DNA from: Hexactinellida sp. DTS-2022 | Taxonomy: Eukaryota > Porifera > Hexactinellida | Assembly (NCBI GenBank): GCA_028753945.1 | Contig: JAPNXP010000004.1 | Span: 5,208,001 to 5,272,000 of the forward strand | Direction: 5' to 3' | Length of the DNA: 64,000 bases | Part shown: one piece after another, positions 57,454 to 64,000 of the stretch | Numbering within the stretch: position 1 is the first letter of the stretch | Layout: every line of letters starts with the position of its first letter | Notes under the pieces: model-generated | Seen by the model: the letters and a program-made list of their open reading frames with translations, nothing else | What the model was told of the DNA's origin: nothing | Database searches by the model: none | Made by a program: the position numbers and the translations under genes

Positions 57454-59655
57454 CTAATAATTGAGCGGGTCTAAGTTACAAACTGATTCAGAAAGGCCTA
57501 TTTGTAATTGCGCGATTTCTGATAGGTTAACTACCATAAGCAAATCTTGTGCAATTCCAGATATCTGTTGACTATAACTGTCTCCATCTGATAAATTTGA
57601 AAACGAAGATATGAACTTTAGGAGATTTCGTCCGAAATCTAAATCTGGGAGTTCTACTTTCTGAGTGATTACACCACGAATATAGGCTAGTATCTAAAAA
57701 TAAATAAAATAGTTTGAAAACTTTTATAAGCGCCAATTTTGTGAATAATTACTAAATTTAGATTCTGATCTTTCTAAGATTAAGAATCAAGTATTTGATT
57801 TGCAAAATATTTTCAATTAATATACCGTTTACTCCGCTTAATAGAGTCAGTTTGTTCCAGGGTAGTTTGACCCGATTAAGTGGAGGAATATAATAACCGA
57901 AAATATTTTGAGTAAAAATGTAATTCCATCCTATAAATCCTATGATATTTTGACCCCATTAAGCGGAGAAATCTATAAACCGAAAATATTTTGAGTCAAA
58001 CTGTTATTCTGTCCTATAAATCCTGTGATATTTTGACATATACCGTACTTACTTGAATAATAGCCTAGGCGATTATTGTTTTTTTTCGCCATTTTGGAAA
58101 ACAATATATTTTTATGAATTTTCGACAATATCGAACTTTATTACAATTTATTTATTATAGTCGGTTGATAATCGTATTGAGACTTGAATCAGTAGATAAG
58201 GTTGTTTACTCCGGGCAGCGGTAGTAAATTTATTACAGTCGACTCCGTTTAATAGAGTCACCTCGGGACCAGGTTATTTTGACCCGATTAAGCGGAGAAA
58301 TATATAAACCGAAAATATTGTAAGCCAAACTGCAATTCTGTCCTATAAATCCTGTGAAATTTTGACCCGATTAAGCGGAGAAACCGATTAACCGGTGACT
58401 CTATTAAGCGGAGTTGACTGTATTCTACTTTGGGGGCTACTATTCGAATATATACGGTATATTAAGTATGATTTAACCTGTTCTATGACTCTCTCCATGT
58501 CCTCAACAGACCTAACACTAACACTAAGGCTCTCTAGCTTAGATATGGGAGCCTCTATAAGCGGGTTCCTCCGAGGTGCCCTCTCGCAGCGAGATAAAGC
58601 CTGCATAATTAGAGTCTCTGGTAAAGAAGGTTTTATTGAGTAACGGAAAGGAATAAATACATTCCCGATCCTAACTGTGTTGTCAAGCTTTCCTCCTGAT
58701 AATGCGATCATTCTAAAAATAGAATAAATAATACGTACAGTAGAACCGGTTTTTCTACTGTATATATATATAGTAGAACCTCGTTAATACGAACACCAAC
58801 GGACGGTAAAATATGTTCGCTTTATCCGGAATTCGTATTAACCGGAGTAATACCCATTGAATAGCCATTGTAGGGACCTGATTTTGTAGAACTGTTTGTT
58901 CGTCATATCCGGATTTCGTATTAACCGTGTTCCTACTAACGAGGTTCTACTGTAGATTGTGTTCATAATAGAGAGACTTCATAATAAGCAAACTCAACTT
59001 AATACAAACCCTATGTAAGTTGTTAAATTGGGACCGTAGGGCTTGTTCATAACAAAAAATTCCAATTAAGCAGACGAAAAATCGTTCACAATAAGCAGAC
59101 CTGACTGTAATTATAAACAGATAAAATACACAATTTTCAATGAACTTTTTCTTAATAAGTTTTCATATTAAGCAGACCTGACTGTATCTTAAATTACATA
59201 ACAAATGCGAAATTAAATCTTTAAAAAATTATTAAAAAACAATTTTCTAACCTATAAGCTTTCAACTCAACATTATCCGTTTGAAAAGATAAATCTATAA
59301 ATAGCATCACGCAAGTAGAATTCATATTTTTCTGACAATATTCGTGTGCAAAAGTAGCAAAATATGGAATCTTTTTCCCAATTAAAAACCAACCAACAAT
59401 ATTATCATCAGGATAAGTTAATTTATGTAATTCTGTCCAACTATCAGCTAAGCCCCAATTAATATTAACTGAAAGATCATCTTTTGATTGATAGTTTATT
59501 GAATAAGAGGCGCGAACTTCAATAATACGAATTCCGGACAAGTTGCTTGCGTTTCCAAGGAGTATACCAATGGAATGTGGTGTTCCTATTTTACGTTCAT
59601 AACTGTCAACAATTGAGAAGAGAGCCATTGGGTGAATTTGCATTTCTTGGTCCAT
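57454..59655 (-). CDS. EIF3F: EIF3F, MPN-domain subunit of translation factor eIF3 (3 exons)
   Basis: Exons 59655-59252, 58712-58478 and 57693-57454 splice in phase (AG|A, then phase 0) into 292 residues. The MPN domain begins almost at once: MQIHPMALFSIVDSYERK, GILLG, ELHKLTYPDDNIVGWFLIG, HEYCQ. Exon 2 gives FIPFRYSI and the helical VEDMERVIEQ; exon 3 gives ILAYIRGVI, DLLMVVNLSEIAQLQIGLSE. These match the eIF3f order (SIVDSYERR, GWYATG, DLLMVTYLANLTQSQIAL). The catalytic HxHxxD metal motif of active JAMM proteases is not seen, as usual for eIF3f. The start at MDQEMQ is chosen because upstream codons are MITE-derived; an acceptor (CCTTAG) 8 bases before it means a 5' exon may exist. Human eIF3f has a longer Ala/Pro-rich N-terminus that is missing here. 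Confidence 0.92.
58234..58422. mobile_element. F1 MITE in EIF3F intron 2
   Basis: 189-bp copy with intact ends (TACAGTCGACTCCGTTTAAT to GGAGTTGACTGTA), 55 bp beyond the exon 2 donor. A second, end-less F1 piece lies at about 57828-58010. Confidence 0.85.
58713..59251. mobile_element. EIF3F intron 1: F2 and F7 MITEs
   Basis: F2 at 58768-58953 and F7 at about 58955-59187, lying directly end to end; little unique sequence is left. Confidence 0.78.
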
Positions 59656-59802
59656 TTTGGTAACTAAGGTAAATAATAGAGACTCGTTAGTAGGAACACC
59701 AGGGGACCGTCGAAATATGTTCGTATTATCTGAAATCGTATTTACAGGTGTCACTAAGTATTATCAACAAGAACAATAACAATAACAAGAACAAGAACAA
59801 TG

Positions 59803-59839
<37 letters not shown>

Positions 59840-60112
59840 CTAATTGAGAGCAAACAAAGGATCATAATTCAAACACAAACACAAATAATCAAAAAGCAAA
59901 AGTATTATAAAATACACACACAAACAAATTCAAAGCTTCATTCAAATCAAATAATCCAGGAAAGGGACTTAACTATAAAATACCACAAATCTTAACTAAG
60001 AAATAACACTGTATACTATAACAACAAGCTAGTTATACAATATTACATATAACAGTACTATAATTAACACAAACTAGCTATATAACAAACAAGCTAGCTA
60101 TACGGTTATAGG
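59656..60112. repeat. Spacer: F3 fragment and (CAA)n microsatellite
   Basis: F3-type piece at about 59690-59755 (GTAGGAACACCAGGGGACCG) and (ACAACA)n at 59770-59842. Then repeated AACTAGCTATA phrases near 60050-60110. Confidence 0.7.
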
Positions 60113-63100
60113 TTATACGGTTTCATAGCGACTCTTGGAAGCATCAGACGGAGAGGTACATATCAGGTACCAAGTAACCACCTCACCAGATATCTAAATA
60201 TAGAACAGTTATTGATAGTAGCAAATTGAATTTCATAGTTATTAATACAGTAGAACCTCGTTAGTACGAACGCGGTTAATACGAACACAGACGTTTCAAT
60301 ACAAATGATATTGTTTAATACGAATTCCGGTAATAGTATAGAGTAATAATTTCCATATATGGGTATGTATATTTGATTACGTCATTGTGGTTAAATCCGA
60401 TGTGAAATCATTCTCAAAAGTATTTTTGATGTTTCTGGCGTATTTGAAAACCTAAGTTTAGTTTATTCCATGACAATAAGTAATTCATTTTATGAGCAAT
60501 TAGAAAGTAAACACTGGCCTGGAAATAAAATGAGCAAATACTTGACTTATCTAGCCGTATAATATAGTAGGTCATGGTGGAACTATACAGAGAATAACAC
60601 CTGCTACAAACATCTGCTATTCTGTCTGTGATACAGATTGCAACACCTGCAACAGTAGCACGAAAAGTATAAATACAGTCAAGTTGTGAGATACCGAGAC
60701 CGAAGTACTTGTTTATTATAAAGTTCATTTTGGCTCACACCAGGGGACCGTCAAAATGTTTTCGCCTTATCCGGAATTCGTACTAACCAATATCATTTGT
60801 ATTGAAAAGGCTTTAAATAGGACTCAATAGTGTTCGTACTAACGAGGTTCTACTGTACATAACTTGGTTATACAGTAGAGCCTCTGAACAACGGACACCT
60901 TGGGACCGGAATCGCTGTCCGTTATTTAGAGGTTGTCCGCTATTTGGAGTGTCCGTTATGGGAGGCTCCACTGTAACTTATAAGCGAGTTTACTGTATAA
61001 CTAACTTACCAGAAACAAACAGAAGATTAGCACCACTATTATGAACGCATAATAGTATTCTGTTACATATCCCACTACCTTGTTATAACAGCCCTAAAGA
61101 ATTATACAAATGTTAATATTACTGTATTAAGGCCTGTACAGTCGAAACCGGTTTTTCTAACCAATTCTTGGCATGAAAATAAAGTAAGAAATAACCGATA
61201 ATTAGAATAAACCGGTTGAAAATAAAACAAAATTGGAATTTCTGACACAATTATAATAAATAGCTTGTTAGAAAAAACCAGTGTTATAAAAATCTCCATT
61301 TCGTTATAACGGGAGTTGACTGTAGTGTTGTAAAATTTCCAAAAATTTGTTTTCCATGGAAATTTCTGGAAAGATTACATATTTCAAATTATGCTTAGGA
61401 ACTTTATTTGAAATTGCCAAAAATTTTGTGTTATGTACTTAAATTGGACTGTCATGAGGAAAATAACAAGCGCACAGTAACAACTCTACATTATCGATAT
61501 GGTTCATCAAAGTTAATCAAAACTAGGTATATAAATAATAAATTTTCATGTAAAATTTCCGGAAATTTGGGAATTTTTTGGAAATTTCCGGAAATTTTCC
61601 GACCTTACAACCAACTCGACTGTAACTTATTTGTTCTTAATTTGTATAAATTTATAGTTCTATTAACAAACCGTGGTATATATGTCATCTGTGAATACAG
61701 GACTGTTGTTTACTCCATTTTGACAAGACGTTTCATCTTTACAACAGGATTTGGGAACCGCTATCCCATTAGTTGTGTAATTGAGAGCCCAAACAGTGCT
61801 ATACCAATCTGTGTAGTTATATACACCACAACATTTCTCCTATAGACGGAATACAGTAGAACCTCGTTAGTTAATACACGGTTAATACGAAATAACTTAT
61901 ATGTAGACCGTATATTTCTAGACCAGGTTTTCTTTACTTAATACTATTACCATAGACGGCAGGGGCTTTTGGTCTACAGATTTTATAGACGGTATCGACA
62001 AATTTTTTGCTTAGTTTGTATGGGCTTTTATATCTTTTAAATCCTAATAAAACTGTTCTTTTTAACCCATATGAATTATCTAAATTTTCGTGAGAAAAAA
62101 ATTCTGCCCATTTTTCAAATTTTTTTTTCAAAAATTGATTAAATGATATATTTCATACTTATATCTATTATTTATACCACGCTACTAAAACTTTACCCAA
62201 ATTTGCTTCCAGCTAATTTTGAAAAAAAATTCAGTGCTTTTTTTTTTACTCAAAATAATTTTTAAAACATTTGATAAATTTAGAATTTGAGGCCTGATTG
62301 AATGAAAGATCAATTTATATAATTTCAGATTTCAACAAGGGGACCGTCAAAATTGTTTCCTAAATATATTAACTTACGTATTGTTGTATATCATCAACAA
62401 GATGATTGTATTCTGTTAAATTCAAGTTCCTATTTAGAGAATCATGTATTGCACCATCAAGCTAGAATAAACAACAACAAATATGTAAACAAAATATGTA
62501 AACATTTCCAGAAAAATGAATTGAATATACAGTCGACTCCGCTTAATAGAGTCACCTCGGGACCAGGTTACTTTGACCCGATTAAGTGGAGAAATCTATT
62601 AACCGGTGGCTCTATTAAGCGGAGTATACTGTATTAGCATATAAACTCACAATATCTTTCCAAATGAATCCAGCAACGCAAATAATGAAGATAGAAGTTA
62701 TACAAGCAGTCAGGCCAAACATATACTAAAAATAGAATGAATATACAGTAGACTCTGTTAATTAATAGGAACACCAGGGGACCGTCTTAATATGTTCGTA
62801 TTATATGGAATTCGTATTATCCGGAGTCACTTGCATGCATTTGTATAGGCTAGGGGAATTAACCTTGTACTCCTTAACCGATATTCCCCTTATCCGTGTT
62901 CCTATTAACAGAATCTACAATACTACAGTAGAACCTCGTTAATACGAATTTCCGGATAAGACGAACAAAAGTTCTACAAAATCAGGTCCCTACAATGGCT
63001 ATTCAATGGGTATTACTCCGGTTAATACGAACCCCGGATAAAGCGAACATATTTTTACAATCCGTTGGTGTTCCTACTAACAGAGTCTACTATACTATGT

Positions 63101-63294
63101 ACATTACAATTACATAACATTATACCAAGTTTGTATCCATGGTAACTCACAATAATGAGACAGAACTTTATTTCAAACATTGCCCCAAATATTCCGAGCG
63201 CCGTAAAAGCCATCAAAGCGACTCCGGCTATAACCAGGAATATAGGCAGAGCCACCCAGCTTAGCTGCGTTATATACAGATATCTGCTGGAAGT
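60113..63294 (-). CDS. Tetraspanin (six exons seen; first exon outside the window)
   Basis: Exons 63294-63151, 62725-62651, 62461-62378, 61839-61672, 61093-61010 and 60193-60113, all phase 0, 211 residues without the first helix. Content in order: second helix (LPIFLVIAGVALMAFTALGI), third helix (FGLTACITSIFIICVAGFIW), large extracellular loop with the signature CCG in EKCCGVYNYTDW and PKSCC, then GCYNKVVGYV and the fourth helix (FIIVVLIFCLFL). The short tail ends in ETV. Tetraspanins organise membrane microdomains with integrins and other partners. The tail end fits a class I PDZ ligand. The missing N-terminus (TM1) was sought upstream to 64000 and not found. Introns are packed with MITEs. 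Confidence 0.92.
60194..61009. mobile_element. Tetraspanin last intron: several MITEs
   Basis: F2-type pieces at about 60245-60340 and 60735-60856, and F8 at 60871-60975 (TACAGTAGAGCCTCTGAACA to its complement; internal GTCCGTTATTTAGAGG). The 104-codon frame between them on the minus strand shows no family features. Confidence 0.75.
61094..61671. mobile_element. Tetraspanin intron with F6 and F5 pieces
   Basis: F6 from 61137 (TACAGTCGAAACCGGTTTTT), running into an F5 end at 61300-61323. From 61330 to 61600, repeated GGAAATTTCC/GGAAATTT palindromic phrases. Confidence 0.65.
61840..62377. mobile_element. Tetraspanin intron with GTAGACC-family and F2 pieces
   Basis: A truncated F2 end from 61853, then the GTAGACC-family element (about 61890-62040; AACTTATATGTAGACCG). 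The rest is T-rich; a fragment GGGGACCGTCAAAAT at about 62338. Confidence 0.65.
62528..62633. mobile_element. F1 MITE, compact copy
   Basis: 106 bp with TACAGTCGACTCCGCTTAAT at one end and its complement at the other, inside a tetraspanin intron 18 bp from an exon. Confidence 0.85.
62726..63150. mobile_element. F3 and F2 MITEs in a tetraspanin intron
   Basis: F3 at about 62744-62925 and F2 at about 62933-63096, adjacent. Together they make up most of the intron. Confidence 0.78.
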
Positions 63295-64000
63295 CTATTG
63301 GATGAGAGAGAGAGAGAATTACGGCTGTCAGTTAATAATGATATAAATAGTATGAGAATTACAGATGTCAGTTTTACTGTATGATATAAATAGGAGAATA
63401 CAGTCAGTTATAAGTGGGTATTTCGTTATAACGGGAGACTACTGTATTAATGATAAAAATACAGTGAACTACCGTCATAACGAAATAACCGCTTATAAAA
63501 CAAAATTGGAATTTCTTGCAAATTTAGAATAAATAGTTTAGTTCATAAGCAGACCTGACTGTATTAAACTTTGTATTATGAACAAGCCCTATGGTCCCAA
63601 TTTAACATCTTACATAGGGTTTGTAACTTTGTATTAAGTTGAGTTCGCTTATTATCAAGTCTCTATTTAAGAACACAATTTTGGTTCTTTGGATGTTCAT
63701 AGTAAGAACTTGACTGATTATATCCATGGTCAACTAATACAAAATTAGAATAGTTATGAGAAATATGGACTATGCATTTGACCATTATTTTAGGCGCCAA
63801 AATAATAGCATAGTTCTATTTTTAGGTTTCCCATATTATATTTCCACAAGTATTTCTCAGAGAATAGGAAAATAAAATAAATAAATACAGTAGATACCGG
63901 TTATAAGAACATCGTCGGGAATTGCCTATATAAATGTTCTTGTAACCAGCATAAATAATATAGGGTATATGGCAACCGTTTTCCAGTAGAGTTTTCTTAT
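63295..64000. mobile_element. MITE cluster at the right edge (probable tetraspanin intron 1)
   Basis: F5 pieces at about 63400-63500 (CGTTATAACGGGAGACTACT), F7 at about 63543-63720, and F4 from 63888, cut off by the window end. A short (GA)n run lies at 63305-63316. Confidence 0.7.

Noticed and set aside
59656-59754. 33-codon N-terminal extension of EIF3F
   Set aside because: The codons derive from an F3/F2-type MITE; the family start fits MDQEMQ at 59655.
60414-60728. 104-codon minus-strand frame in the tetraspanin intron
   Set aside because: No recognisable motif and it begins at a MITE edge; kept out as a probable chance ORF.
61408-61845. 145-codon plus-strand frame
   Set aside because: Shadow of the tetraspanin large-loop exon (CCG motif) on the minus strand.
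1-64000. LTR retroelements, endogenous viruses, Polintons, LINE reverse transcriptases, tRNA or rRNA genes, CRISPR arrays
   Set aside because: Looked for conserved motifs and long terminal repeats on both strands and saw none; only short non-autonomous DNA elements and a SINE-like repeat are present.

Overview
This is animal nuclear DNA, AT-rich and crowded with short non-autonomous DNA transposons. Animal origin rests on a giant FAT-like cadherin (cadherin, EGF and laminin-G domains), a Frizzled-like seven-helix receptor, a tetraspanin, a multi-PDZ scaffold and the ciliary gene BBS2. The compact spacing and repeated coiled-coil/NHL-propeller genes would fit an early-branching animal such as a sponge, possibly a glass sponge; that is an impression, not a database result. 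No bacterial, organellar or virus-like element was recognised.

Layout. 1-13.4 kb: a plus-strand PDZ scaffold gene, cut by the left edge. Its last exon at 13,120 matches the phase of the exon ending at 3,142, so a ~10 kb intron probably encloses two divergent Arf GTPases, a PLEKHM1/Rubicon-type gene and a coiled-coil/NHL gene. 13.9-33.6 kb: BBS2, reconstructed as 14 exons in one open frame of 730 codons plus stop. Its introns hold four intronless antisense genes: a second NHL gene, RINT1, a divergent propeller gene and a small unknown gene. Intron 13 also carries 39 copies of a 15-bp minisatellite whose core matches the p53 half-site consensus. 34-38 kb, minus strand: PEX12 (two exons) and the Frizzled-like receptor. 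38.7-51.5 kb, minus strand: a 4259-residue cadherin in one exon. 51.9-53.3 kb: RPS2 (two exons, minus). 55-56.5 kb: a third NHL gene (plus) split by a hAT-type element. 57.5-59.7 kb: EIF3F (three exons, minus). 60.1-63.3 kb: a tetraspanin (six exons seen, minus), whose first exon probably lies beyond the right edge.

Two gene styles coexist: genes with short, rather GC-rich internal exons (BBS2, PDZ scaffold, EIF3F) and single-exon AT-rich genes, several of them nested in introns of the first kind. The spaces between are filled by at least eight families of palindromic MITEs that begin TACAGT and duplicate TA, as pogo/Tigger-type elements do, plus hAT-like elements, foldbacks, a SINE-like repeat and (TTTG)n or (CAA)n tracts. 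Several MITEs abut splice sites, and three BBS2 splice junctions are locally duplicated. The genes do not form one pathway: they cover Golgi/ER traffic (Arf, RINT1), late endosome/autophagy (PLEKHM1-like), cilia (BBS2), peroxisome import (PEX12), translation (RPS2, EIF3F) and cell-surface or polarity functions (PDZ scaffold, cadherin, Frizzled-like, tetraspanin).
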